From Limivicinus sp963617275 (GTDB lineage Bacteria; Bacillota; Clostridia; Oscillospirales; Oscillospiraceae): a stretch of 64,000 nt of DNA. The stretch spans positions 78,371-142,370 of the forward strand of contig CAVENX010000004.1 in assembly GCA_963617275.1 (NCBI GenBank). Direction: 5' to 3'. The notes below the pieces were generated by a model, which made no database searches, had not been told where the DNA came from, and saw only the letters and a program-made list of their open reading frames with translations. This document shows positions 1 to 6,947 of the stretch, piece after piece (the first letter of the stretch is position 1; every line of letters starts with the position of its first letter). A program made the position numbers and the translations under genes.

Positions 1-358
1 CCATGCCGAAATTGTGATAGGCATTGACGCAGACAAGCGTGTCTATGATGCCGTTCGGCACCGGCAGGGACGCGGCGTCCGCCTGTATCGGGAAGACGTG
101 CCCGTCAAGCCCCATATCCCTGAGCATCATACAGGTCTCGGAAGCGTAGACGTTTTTATCCACCGCGTACACGTCTGCCCCGTATTCCTTTGCAATAAAC
201 ACAGAGGATAATCCCCGGCCGCAGCCGAGATCGAGCACCAGTGTGCCGGGCTTGATGTCCATGCTGTCGGTAAGCTCTTCTGTAAGGTAGAGCGCGTTCG
301 GCCCCGCCATGCATTTTCTTACCATCGTTTTGTCGTATTTACCGGAACGTTCAAGCAT
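1..358 (-). CDS. SAM-dependent class I methyltransferase (partial, C-terminus off the window)
   Basis: The minus strand opens with ATG at 358, preceded by AGGAGA, and runs off the left edge after about 119 codons. Residues 40-49 read TLVLDLGCGRG, the glycine-rich SAM-binding motif I of Rossmann-fold methyltransferases. An acidic residue follows at the end of the next strand (AVDKN), and a later PIQADAASLP stretch fits motif III. These are the fold signatures. Substrate specificity lies in the missing part, so no symbol is given. The gene diverges from the small ORF at 478, and the 118 bp between them carry a promoter for that plus-strand gene. Confidence 0.8.
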   Translation of the reverse strand, partial: MLERSGKYDKTMVRKCMAGPNALYLTEELTDSMDIKPGTLVLDLGCGRGLSSVFIAKEYGADVYAVDKNVYASETCMMLRDMGLDGHVFPIQADAASLPVPNGIIDTLVCVNAYHNFGM

Positions 359-392
359 AATATTTCTCCTTTTTTACTATCTGATTTTTTGT

Positions 393-421
393 TTGAATTT
401 TATCAATATTTTGCTTATAAT
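393..421 (+). promoter_or_regulatory. Sigma-A type promoter for the gene at 478
   Basis: TTGAAT at 393-398 and TATAAT at 416-421 are separated by 17 bp, with a TGC just before the -10. Transcription would begin about 50 bp upstream of the ATG at 478. Confidence 0.6.
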
Positions 422-477
422 GCAATTGTAGAATTGTTGCCTGTGCAACATACTATTACCGCAGCGGAGGACTTTGA

Positions 478-840
478 ATGGAAAAAATACTTGTCTGCGT
501 CGATCCCGCCGCCGCATCGGCCGGTACGGTTGACGCGCTTTGCGCCGATGTTCCCGCGCTTGTCAGGCGCTGGAACGAAATGCTGGAGCACTGCGATGGA
601 GCCAAAGAGGAAATAACGGAGCTTCCGGCAATGGCGATAAGCGCGGTCAATTCCAAAAATTTTCAGGTGATCGGGATGCTTTACAAGGTCGTGCGTGCCT
701 TTCAGCGTGAGCATGAGTACCCGAAGCAGCTGAAGATCGTCTGTCCCGACGATGAAAGCGCCCGTATATACCGCGTTGTCTACAATTTTTATATTCCACG
801 TACAAAGGAAGACCGCATGGCGGACAAGGGCTGGGACTGA
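478..840 (+). CDS. Small conserved-looking protein of unknown function
   Basis: This is a 120-residue soluble protein. Its ATG follows GCGGAGGA at good spacing and a strong promoter lies upstream, so the gene is probably real. No signal peptide or membrane segment is visible. The C-terminal half (a helix followed by LKIVCPDDESARIYRVVYNF) loosely recalls the last strand and helix of macro-domain proteins, but the N-terminal ADP-ribose-binding loops are absent and the protein is too short for that fold. I therefore do not assign a function. It stands alone between a divergent methyltransferase and the sugar kinase, which has its own promoter. Confidence 0.6.
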   Translation: MEKILVCVDPAAASAGTVDALCADVPALVRRWNEMLEHCDGAKEEITELPAMAISAVNSKNFQVIGMLYKVVRAFQREHEYPKQLKIVCPDDESARIYRVVYNFYIPRTKEDRMADKGWD

Positions 841-884
841 TGCCGGACTGCCGTTTAAGCGATATTGACGATGCGCAAATTTCT

Positions 885-914
885 TTGACAAACCGCGCCC
901 TTATAAGGTATTAT
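885..914 (+). promoter_or_regulatory. Promoter of the FGGY kinase gene
   Basis: A perfect TTGACA at 885-890 and TATTAT at 909-914 are 18 bp apart. They lie 45 bp upstream of the ATG at 959, and GAAAGGGG precedes the start codon. Confidence 0.65.
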
Positions 915-958
915 CTTTATAAAGGAAGAAAAACACAATATCCGAAAGGGGAATATAA

Positions 959-2494
959 ATGTCAAACGCAGTGTTAACGTCAGACTATGTAGGGATCGAA
1001 TTAGGCTCTACACGTATAAAGGCCGTCAGCATCAACGACGGCTTCAAAACGGTTCTCTCCTCCGATCACACATGGGAGAGCAGCTATGTAAACGGGATAT
1101 GGACATATCCGCTGGACGAGGTCTGGGACGGACTGAGAGACGCGCTGGACGCGTTCAGGGGCGCCGCACCCAGAGCCGTCGGTATCTCCGGCATGATGCA
1201 CGGCTATCTTGCGTTTGACAGCGATTGGAATCTGCTCACGCCTTTCCGCACATGGCAGAACACCATTACCGCGCAGGCCGCCGACGAGCTGACCGCGCTG
1301 TTCGGCTTCAACATCCCGCAGCGCTGGAGCATCGCACACCTGTGGCAGGCGATACTCAACGATGAAGCGCACGTCAAGGATGTTGCCCACATTACAACGC
1401 TTGCCGGTTACGTGCATTTCATGCTCACCGGCGTGAACGCCGTCGGCATCGGAGAAGCCTCCGGTATGTTCCCGATCGACAGCACGACCCTTGACTATAA
1501 CGCGGAAATGCTCGATAAGTTCGACGCGCTTCTGAGCGGACGCGGGCTGAACAAAAAAATAAGGGAGCTGCTTCCCGCCGTTCTGCCCGCCGGCAGAAAC
1601 GCCGGCAGTCTGACCGAGGACGGCGCAAAGCTCATCGGCGGCGTCTTCCCCGTCGGCACTCCATTCGTCCCGTGCGAGGGCGACGCGGGCACCGGCATGG
1701 TAGCGACCAACGCCGTCGCGCCGAGGACGGGCAACGTCTCCGCCGGTACGTCCATTTTCGCAATGATCGTGCTTGAGCGGGCGCTTAAAAAGGTGTATCA
1801 GGAGATCGACATGGTGACGACCCCTGCGGGAGCGCCCGTGGCAATGGTCCACTGCAACAACTGCACCCGCGACATGAACGCATGGGCGGAGATCTTCCGT
1901 GAGACAGCCGCCCTGTTCGGCGCAGACGTGTCCACAGGTGAGCTGTTCACAAAGCTCTATCTCAAGAGCCTTGAGGGCGATGCGGACTGCGGCGGCATCA
2001 CCGTGTTCAACTACCTTGCCGGCGAGGGCATTACTCACATCGACGAGGGCAGGCCCATGGTCATAAGAAATGCAGACAGCAGATTCAGCCTTGCCAACTT
2101 CATGCGCGCACAGCTTTATTCCTCGATGGCGACGATGAAGCTCGGCATGGACATCCTTGCGGAGGAGAACGTTGTTATCGACTCTCTCACCGGTCACGGC
2201 GGCCTGTTCAAGACTCCCGGCGTAGGTCAGCGCTACATGGCGGCGGCTGTCGGCGCGCCCATCACCTGCACGGAGACCGCCGGTGAGGGCGGCCCCTACG
2301 GCATGGCGCTGCTGGCGGCGTATTCGCAGTATGCGGATGAGCCGCTTGAAAGCTTCCTGCGCGAAAAAGTCTTTGCAGATGCGCGTTCCGTCACTCTTGC
2401 CCCCGATTCCGCCGACGCCGCAGGCTTCAATGCATTCCTCGAAAAATACCGGTGCGGCCTGAATGTGGAACTTTCCGCGGTCGAAAATCTGTAA
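959..2494 (+). CDS. FGGY-family carbohydrate kinase (xylulokinase/ribulokinase-like)
   Basis: This 511-residue cytoplasmic kinase would phosphorylate a keto-sugar with ATP. The N-terminal phosphate-1 motif is GIELGSTRIKAV (residues 12-23). FRTWQNTITAQAADEL follows the pattern of the FGGY substrate region, and GDAGTGMVATNAVAPRTG with GNVSAGTS forms the central ATPase-fold loops. Length is normal. The sequence resembles a Clostridia branch of FGGY kinases often found with arabinose genes, where a ribulokinase-like role is suspected. No isomerase or epimerase accompanies it here, so the substrate is left open. It is monocistronic and ends at a hairpin at 2528. Confidence 0.85.
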   Translation: MSNAVLTSDYVGIELGSTRIKAVSINDGFKTVLSSDHTWESSYVNGIWTYPLDEVWDGLRDALDAFRGAAPRAVGISGMMHGYLAFDSDWNLLTPFRTWQNTITAQAADELTALFGFNIPQRWSIAHLWQAILNDEAHVKDVAHITTLAGYVHFMLTGVNAVGIGEASGMFPIDSTTLDYNAEMLDKFDALLSGRGLNKKIRELLPAVLPAGRNAGSLTEDGAKLIGGVFPVGTPFVPCEGDAGTGMVATNAVAPRTGNVSAGTSIFAMIVLERALKKVYQEIDMVTTPAGAPVAMVHCNNCTRDMNAWAEIFRETAALFGADVSTGELFTKLYLKSLEGDADCGGITVFNYLAGEGITHIDEGRPMVIRNADSRFSLANFMRAQLYSSMATMKLGMDILAEENVVIDSLTGHGGLFKTPGVGQRYMAAAVGAPITCTETAGEGGPYGMALLAAYSQYADEPLESFLREKVFADARSVTLAPDSADAAGFNAFLEKYRCGLNVELSAVENL

Positions 2495-2527
2495 CTGCTG
2501 CGTGATTACGCTATCATAATATCAAAG

Positions 2528-2564
2528 CCTCCCGCCCTCCGGCCGTGCGCCGGGGAACGGGAGG
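2528..2564. terminator. Terminator-like hairpin, left duplicate flanking repeat copy A
   Basis: CCTCCCG (2528-2534) pairs with CGGGAGG (2558-2564), with an inner CTCCGG/CCGGGG stem. It lies 33 bp after the FGGY kinase stop. A second copy, identical at 34 of 37 positions, lies at 2766-2802 on the other side of the repeat. Confidence 0.7.
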
Positions 2565-2765
2565 TTAGACCGTCAAAAAAAACCTCGCAGAGTTTTTTGC
2601 CCGCAGGCAAAAAATAGTTTTAATCATTTTCTCCGGCGGCGTGTACGTCGGAGAAAATTCTTCTCACGTAGCGAGTGTCGAATTGTTCGCCTGCGGCGAA
2701 CAACCGAGGCACAGAGCGCAGTGCAGCCCTTTTTGTTAAAGAAGCTTGCTTCTTTGACAAGCTGA
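2565..2765 (+). repeat. Dispersed structured repeat, family 1, copy A (201 bp)
   Basis: This is one of three full copies, the others being at 6621-6824 and 57727-57928. From left to right it holds CCTCGCAGAG, a GCCCGCAGGC hairpin with T/A runs, a TTTTCTCCG/CGGAGAAAA hairpin, CGAGTGTCGAATT, a TTGTTCGCC/GGCGAACAA hairpin, GCGCAGTGCAGCCC and a terminal AAAGAAGC/GCTTCTTT hairpin ending in TTGACAAGCTGA. The left end (CCGTCAAAAAAAA) is an imperfect inverted match to the right end. It contains no convincing coding frame. Confidence 0.85.
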
Positions 2766-2802
2766 CCTCCCGCCCTCCGGACATGCGCCGGAGAACGGGA
2801 GG
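2766..2802. terminator. Terminator-like hairpin, right duplicate flanking repeat copy A
   Basis: CCTCCCG (2766-2772) pairs with CGGGAGG (2796-2802). It sits just beyond the 3' end of spo0A and probably ends transcription from that side. It is a near copy of 2528-2564. Sequences outside the pair (CATAATAT on the left, ATATTATG on the right) are complementary to each other, as if both outer arms once belonged to a single hairpin. Confidence 0.7.
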
Positions 2803-2836
2803 TCTTATATTATGGGCTATACCCTTTTCTATCTTT

Positions 2837-3637
2837 TTACCGTGCCGCCGCCTGCCTGCGTCTGAGCGAAAGGTGGTCGGCGATCATGGCGATGAACTCG
2901 CTGTTGGTGGGCTTGCCTTTCATTTCGGATACCGTGTAGCCGAAAAATCGCTGGAGCGTTTCCACATCTCCCCTGTCCCATGCGACTTCTATCGCATGGC
3001 GTATGGCGCGTTCAACTCTCGACGGCGTGGTGTTGAATTTTTTCGCGACCTGCGGGTAGAGCGCCTTTGTGACCGCGTTTATCATGTCCATATCGTTTAT
3101 GGTAAGTATGATCGCCTCGCGCAGATACTGATAGCCCTTGATATGTGCGGGTACGCCTATCTCGTGGATGATATCGGTGACGACCGATTCAAGACTGTTG
3201 CGGCTCTGCATCTGGGGCGTATAGTAGCGGCAGTCATATCCCGCTCCCAGATCAGGCGCGTTATCCCTGCCCACGACCTGACGGATGCGGGCGAAAAGTG
3301 CGGCAGGCTCACAGGGCTTTGGCAGAAAATAATCCGCGCCGTGCTCAGAGCAGTCCGTCACCACCTGACTGTTGAAAAACCCGGAAACAATTATCACCTT
3401 CGGCGCCGTCCCCGTTTCTGGAATGCGGCGGAGTACCTCCAGTCCGTCTATCCTCGGCAGCACCAGCTCAAGCAATACAACATCGGGCTTCTTTTCGGCT
3501 ATGCCGCTCAGCGCTTCCTGTCCGTCGGATGCCGTTCCGACAAGCTCCATATCCTTTTCATCCCTTATAAGTCCGGACAGAAGCTTGAGATAATCGGGGT
3601 TTGCATCCGCTGCAAAAATACGTGTCTTGGTTTCCAT
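2837..3637 (-). CDS. spo0A: Sporulation master regulator Spo0A with an atypical receiver domain
   Basis: The 266-residue protein has an N-terminal receiver domain (about 1-125) and a C-terminal Spo0A DNA-binding domain (about 150-260). The C-terminal domain is well conserved: HEIGVPAHIKGYQYLREAI, then the recognition region TPSRVERAIRHAIEVAW, then GKPTNSEFIAMIAD. The receiver departs from the norm. The usual DDN acidic pair reads D11-A12-N13, and the phosphoacceptor position reads LLELVLPRIDG, with Glu57 where Bacillus subtilis has Asp56. The switch Ser and the KP lysine remain. The ATG follows GGAGGG. Tandem 0A boxes lie upstream at 3848 and 3858. Identity is secure; the phosphorylation status is the open question. 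Confidence 0.97.
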   Translation of the reverse strand: METKTRIFAADANPDYLKLLSGLIRDEKDMELVGTASDGQEALSGIAEKKPDVVLLELVLPRIDGLEVLRRIPETGTAPKVIIVSGFFNSQVVTDCSEHGADYFLPKPCEPAALFARIRQVVGRDNAPDLGAGYDCRYYTPQMQSRNSLESVVTDIIHEIGVPAHIKGYQYLREAIILTINDMDMINAVTKALYPQVAKKFNTTPSRVERAIRHAIEVAWDRGDVETLQRFFGYTVSEMKGKPTNSEFIAMIADHLSLRRRQAAAR

Positions 3638-3751
3638 AACATTTCCCTCCTGGTATGCGATATAAAAAACAAATATAAATTATTTTTTTCGATTTCATCG
3701 TTACCTCGCAATAAATTTACCATAGTTGGAACTTTTACGACAACAGATTTA

Positions 3752-3758
3752 TGTCGAA
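3752..3758 (+). promoter_or_regulatory. Candidate 0A box upstream of spo0A
   Basis: TGTCGAA at 3752-3758 matches the Spo0A recognition heptamer. It lies 115 bp upstream of the spo0A start. A single heptamer is weak evidence taken alone. Confidence 0.45.
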
Positions 3759-3847
3759 GGTTGCAGAAAACTCGTTGACATAATATTACACGTTTTTACA
3801 CGGCGCAACATCTTTTTACATAATTTTTAAATTTTTTTGAACAAGCG

Positions 3848-3864
3848 TGTCGAAAATTGTCGAA
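3848..3864 (+). promoter_or_regulatory. Tandem 0A boxes (Spo0A binding sites)
   Basis: TGTCGAA occurs at 3848-3854 and again at 3858-3864, the second within the full TTGTCGAA. The two are in direct orientation, exactly 10 bp apart (one helical turn), which suits side-by-side Spo0A binding. They lie between the barnase-like gene and spo0A, both transcribed leftward, about 210-227 bp upstream of the spo0A ATG. This suggests autoregulation. Confidence 0.65.
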
Positions 3865-3880
3865 TGTTTTTATCAAAAAA

Positions 3881-4471
3881 TTACGGCTCTCCGTAGAGCA
3901 GGGTGAAGCTTTCGTAATGGTCGTCGGTGTAGTATATAAGCCCGTCGTTCGAGAAAACTATGCGCTTTGCTCCTCTCGACTTTGCCCCCAGCGTGTCGAT
4001 ATCGCACTCTGTATAGCTTCTCCCCCTGGCTTTCGGCAGAAGCCCCTCGCGGTTGCCGAAGCGGTCGCCGCCGATGCACATTCCAGGGCAGTATTTTTCA
4101 AGGCTTCCGCCTGTCCAGCCCTCGTCCTGCGCCTCGCTTTTCGTCATATAATTATACGGCAGGTGCCCGAAGGTCTTTATGTACAGCGCAACGTCGTCCT
4201 TTGAGTCGTATACTCCGTCCTCGTCAAGCTCCTCTTCACCGTCGCCGTTCCGGGCAGCGCCGTCGGAAAGATCGGTGCCGTCGGAAATTGCAGCAAGCGT
4301 CTGCCGTGCGGAGTCTCCGGTGTCCGCTCCGGTAATAAAGATCGCGGTCGGCCCATCCGCCCCGCCGATTATCCCTATGTCTGCCGACTCCGCGCCGACG
4401 CCGGACAGTCTGAGCGCCGCCAGCAGCGCCAGCAGAAGCACCGGCAGTATCACTCTTAATTTTTTCTTCAT
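3881..4471 (-). CDS. Secreted barnase-like ribonuclease with a GGADGPT motif segment
   Basis: The 196-residue protein has a signal peptide (about 1-27, ending GVGAES). Residues 32-46 read IGIIGGADGPTAIFI. An acidic linker follows (EEELDEDG), then a full barnase/RNase Sa-type domain from about residue 90. NYMTKSEAQDEGW is nearly identical to barnase. By alignment the catalytic residues are Glu155 (TECDID), Arg166, Arg170 (AKRIVF) and His185 (DDHYESF), all present. It should cleave RNA outside the cell. The GGADGPT segment is known from beta subunits of Na+-pumping decarboxylases and is not part of barnase. No barstar-like inhibitor gene is seen in the window. Spo0A follows downstream on the same strand. 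Confidence 0.9.
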   Translation of the reverse strand: MKKKLRVILPVLLLALLAALRLSGVGAESADIGIIGGADGPTAIFITGADTGDSARQTLAAISDGTDLSDGAARNGDGEEELDEDGVYDSKDDVALYIKTFGHLPYNYMTKSEAQDEGWTGGSLEKYCPGMCIGGDRFGNREGLLPKARGRSYTECDIDTLGAKSRGAKRIVFSNDGLIYYTDDHYESFTLLYGEP

Positions 4472-4561
4472 ATTCTTCTCCTTTTTTCGGGATTTCAGAA
4501 ATAATATATCATAACCGCCGCGAAAAAAGAAGCATTATACGCGTGATAATGTTTATTTGTG

Positions 4562-4589
4562 TTGACAAGCGGCAAAAAAATGCTATAAT
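4562..4589 (+). promoter_or_regulatory. Promoter of the SAM riboswitch-metK unit
   Basis: Perfect TTGACA (4562-4567) and TATAAT (4584-4589) hexamers are 16 bp apart, with a TGC extended -10. The start site would fall about 15-20 bp before the riboswitch aptamer. Confidence 0.8.
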
Positions 4590-4610
4590 TGTCCTCGACA
4601 ATTAAACACC

Positions 4611-4702
4611 TTATCAAGAGTGGTGGAGGGAACGGCCCTGTGAAGCCCGGCAACCTGCGTGAGCGCAAGGTGCCAAATCCGGCGGTGAAACGAAAGATGA
4701 GG
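4611..4702 (+). ncRNA. SAM-I riboswitch (S-box leader)
   Basis: The leader begins TTATCAAGAG and continues with GGTGGAGGGA, the conserved core of the S-box aptamer, followed by GAAGCCCGGCAACC and the closing GAAAGATGAGG. All consensus blocks are in order and correctly spaced. It lies directly between the promoter at 4562 and metK. By family knowledge, high S-adenosylmethionine should favour the terminator that follows and switch off metK and whatever is cotranscribed with it. Confidence 0.95.
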
Positions 4703-4721
4703 CTCCTATGCAGAAATATTT

Positions 4722-4748
4722 CTCCGTCGTCAGGACGGAGTTTTTTTT
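4722..4748 (+). terminator. Riboswitch-controlled terminator
   Basis: CTCCGTC (4722-4728) pairs with GACGGAG (4734-4740), followed by eight T residues. It is the expression platform of the SAM-I riboswitch, 28 bp before the metK ATG. Confidence 0.85.
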
Positions 4749-4775
4749 GCTTTCGGCACATCGGAAAGGACATTT

Positions 4776-5960
4776 ATGAATAAGCATTATCTGTTTACAT
4801 CAGAATCGGTTACCGAGGGACATCCCGACAAGATCTGCGACCAGATCTCCGACGCGGTGCTGGACGCTATTCTGGCGGAGGATCCCAACGGCAGAGTAGC
4901 CTGCGAAACTACCGCTTCCACGGGTCTTGTGCACATCATGGGCGAGATCAGCACAAGCTGCTATGTGGACATCTCCAGGATCGCCCGCGAGGTCGTGCGC
5001 GAAATAGGCTACGACCGGTCAAAATACGGCTTTGACTGCGACACCTGCGGCATTATCGTCAATATCGACGAGCAGTCCGGCGATATCGCGCTGGGGGTTG
5101 ATAAATCCCTTGAGAACAAAAGCGGCGCGGACAGTGAGCTTCAGAACGGCGCGGGCGACCAGGGCATGATGTTCGGCTACGCATGCGACGAAACGCCCGA
5201 GCTTATGCCGCTGCCCATTTCGCTTGCGCATAAGCTTGCAAAGCGGCTTGCCGACGTAAGGAAGCAGAAGCTTGTCGGTTATCTGCGTCCCGACGGCAAA
5301 ACGCAGGTGACTGTTGAATACGACGAAAACCGCAGGCCCGTGCGCGTGGACACCGTAGTCATCTCCACTCAGCATGCCCCCGACGCCGCGCTTGAAACTA
5401 TACGCTCCGACATGATAGAGCTGGTCATAAAGCCCGTTATCCCCGCTGAGCTTCTGGATGAAAACACAAAGTACTTTGTCAACCCCACCGGGCGCTTCGT
5501 TATCGGCGGCCCTCAGGGCGACTCCGGGCTTACAGGGCGCAAGATAATCGTTGACACCTACGGCGGCTCCGCCCCGCACGGCGGCGGCGCTTTCTCCGGC
5601 AAGGATCCCACCAAGGTCGATCGCTCTGCGGCCTACATGGCGCGCTACATTGCAAAGAACGTCGTCGCGGCAAAGCTTGCCTCCCGCTGTCAGGTTCAGC
5701 TTGCATATGCGATAGGCGTTGCGAACCCCGTTTCCGTGCTTGTCGAGACCTTCGGCACCGGCAAGGTTGACGATTTTGCGCTTGCCGAGGCCGTGAGCAA
5801 GGTGTTCGATATGCGCCCCACCGCCATAATCCGTGAGCTTGACCTCAGAAAGCCCATCTACCGCCAGCTTGCCGCTTACGGCCATATGGGGCGTGAGGAG
5901 CTTGGCGTCAGGTGGGAGCGGACGGACAAGAGCGACGCCCTGCTCAGCGCGCTCAGATAA
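4776..5960 (+). CDS. metK: S-adenosylmethionine synthetase
   Basis: MetK makes S-adenosylmethionine from methionine and ATP in the cytoplasm. The 394-residue protein is full length. It has GHPDKICDQISDAVLD near the N-terminus, GAGDQGMMFGYACDE (the ATP-binding signature) and the glycine-rich GGGAFSGKDPTKVDRSAAY loop. The ATG is preceded by GGAAAGGA at good spacing. It sits directly behind a SAM-I riboswitch and terminator, so it is feedback-repressed by its product. The ECF S component follows after 52 bp, with only a short AACCGG/CCGGTT hairpin between them, which fits a shared transcript. Confidence 0.98.
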   Translation: MNKHYLFTSESVTEGHPDKICDQISDAVLDAILAEDPNGRVACETTASTGLVHIMGEISTSCYVDISRIAREVVREIGYDRSKYGFDCDTCGIIVNIDEQSGDIALGVDKSLENKSGADSELQNGAGDQGMMFGYACDETPELMPLPISLAHKLAKRLADVRKQKLVGYLRPDGKTQVTVEYDENRRPVRVDTVVISTQHAPDAALETIRSDMIELVIKPVIPAELLDENTKYFVNPTGRFVIGGPQGDSGLTGRKIIVDTYGGSAPHGGGAFSGKDPTKVDRSAAYMARYIAKNVVAAKLASRCQVQLAYAIGVANPVSVLVETFGTGKVDDFALAEAVSKVFDMRPTAIIRELDLRKPIYRQLAAYGHMGREELGVRWERTDKSDALLSALR

Positions 5961-6012
5961 TCGGACAATAACCGGTTTTCCGGTTTTGAAGAGATAAAAG
6001 GAGAAAACAGAA

Positions 6013-6564
6013 ATGAAAAAATCCCCCGTGACCACTATCGTCGCCATCGGCATCGGCGCGGCGCTGTTCTTTGTGCTTGGCCGTTTCGTATCCATCCCCA
6101 GTCCCGTTCCCAACACCAACATTTCCATTCAGTACGGTCTTCTTGCGTTCATGGCGGTTCTTTTCGGTCCCGTCGCCGGTCTTCTCATCGGCTTCATAGG
6201 CCATGCCCTCATTGACTTCAGCTACGGCTGGGGCGTATGGTGGAGCTGGGTCGTCACCTCCGGCGTGTTCGGTGTGCTCGTCGGCCTTACCGGGAAGAAG
6301 ATTGCTCTTTCCGACGGCGTTTTCGCCAAGAAGGATATCGTCAGATTCAATCTCTCTCAGATCCTAAGCCACATCGTCTGCTGGGCGCTTGTCGCTCCCG
6401 TGCTTGACATCATTATCTATGCCGAGCCTGCCAACAAGGTCTTCGTTCAGGGGCTTGTGTCCGCCGCCTCCAACAGCGTTACCACCGCGGTCATCGGCAC
6501 GCTCCTCTGCCTCGCTTATGCGGCCGCAAAGCCCAGAAAAGGCAGCCTCAAGGAGGAAGAATAA
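6013..6564 (+). CDS. ECF transporter S component, UPF0397 family (MtsT-like)
   Basis: The 183-residue membrane protein has about five to six hydrophobic segments. It is the substrate-capture subunit of an energy-coupling-factor transporter. The N-terminal VAIGIGAALFFVLGRFVSIP, PNTNISIQYGLLAFMAVLFG and GFIGHALIDFSYGWGVWWSW stretches are the family pattern. Comparative genomics has linked some S-box-regulated ECF systems to methionine precursors (MtsTUV), and this family may be that S component. The position behind metK and its SAM riboswitch supports a methionine-related substrate, but that is inference. The ATPase and T subunits follow after a 383-bp gap that holds repeat copy B. Confidence 0.85.
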   Translation: MKKSPVTTIVAIGIGAALFFVLGRFVSIPSPVPNTNISIQYGLLAFMAVLFGPVAGLLIGFIGHALIDFSYGWGVWWSWVVTSGVFGVLVGLTGKKIALSDGVFAKKDIVRFNLSQILSHIVCWALVAPVLDIIIYAEPANKVFVQGLVSAASNSVTTAVIGTLLCLAYAAAKPRKGSLKEEE

Positions 6565-6588
6565 GTAAAGGGGAGGCGGTCTTTATCG

Positions 6589-6620
6589 GTGCTGCAAGAT
6601 GAAAAAACATTTTGCAGCAC
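6589..6620. terminator. Hairpin, left duplicate flanking repeat copy B
   Basis: GTGCTGCAA at the left pairs with TTGCAGCAC at the right in a 13-bp stem with one mismatch. It lies 24 bp after the S-component stop. A copy identical at 31 of 32 positions lies at 6825-6856. Confidence 0.7.
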
Positions 6621-6824
6621 TGAAACTGTCAAAGAAGCAAGCTTCTTTGACAAAAGGGGCTGCACTGCGCTCTGCGCCTCGGTTGTTCGCCGCAGGCGAA
6701 CAATTCGACACTCGCTCCGTGAGAAGTGTTTTCTCCGACGTACATGCCGCCGGAGAAAACGATCAAAACTATTTTTTTGCCTGCGGGCAAAAAAACTCTG
6801 CGAGGCCTTTTTCGATAGTCTGCG
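6621..6824 (-). repeat. Dispersed structured repeat, family 1, copy B (204 bp)
   Basis: Read on the minus strand this matches copies A and C along its length: CCTCGCAGAG, then the GCCCGCAGGC hairpin, the TTTTCTCCG/CGGAGAAAA hairpin, the TTCGCCTGCGGCGAA hairpin, GCGCAGTGCAGCCC and the terminal TCAAAGAAGC hairpin (6628-6651 on this strand). It is inserted inside the ECF operon, antisense to transcription, between the S and ATPase genes. Confidence 0.85.
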
Positions 6825-6856
6825 GTGCTGCAAGATGAAAAATCATTTTGCAGCAC
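6825..6856. terminator. Hairpin, right duplicate flanking repeat copy B
   Basis: This repeats the 6589-6620 hairpin with one base change in the loop, and GGTTTTTACC follows. Together with the left copy it brackets the repeat. Another 9-bp stem (TGAAATGCT 6881-6889 with AGCATTTCA 6923-6931) lies just before the ATPase gene. Confidence 0.7.
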
Positions 6857-6947
6857 GGTTTTTACCAACAATTGAGGGTATGAAATGCTGAACACAGGGT
6901 GCAGCCGCTGTATTCTGTATTGAGCATTTCATTTTCCGGAGAAATAT

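Noticed and set aside
1001..2197. Long minus-strand open frame (398 codons) antisense to the FGGY kinase gene
   Set aside because: It is rich in His, Arg, Val and Gly with no domain and no ribosome site. GC-biased third positions of the kinase gene leave its opposite strand open.
2675..3778. Plus-strand open frame across repeat copy A and spo0A
   Set aside because: It runs antisense through spo0A and starts in the repeat. The spo0A protein on the other strand is unmistakable.
4495..4773. Minus-strand open frame over the SAM riboswitch
   Set aside because: The DNA is explained by promoter, aptamer and terminator of metK. The predicted peptide has no recognisable feature.
3638..4775. A barstar-like inhibitor next to the barnase-like gene
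   Set aside because: No 85-95 codon frame with barstar character is present on either strand around the RNase gene.
6516..6895. Several 80-105 codon frames within repeat copy B (and similar ones in copies A and C)
   Set aside because: They differ between copies through frame changes, contain hairpin-derived residues and lack ribosome sites, so the repeat is treated as non-coding.
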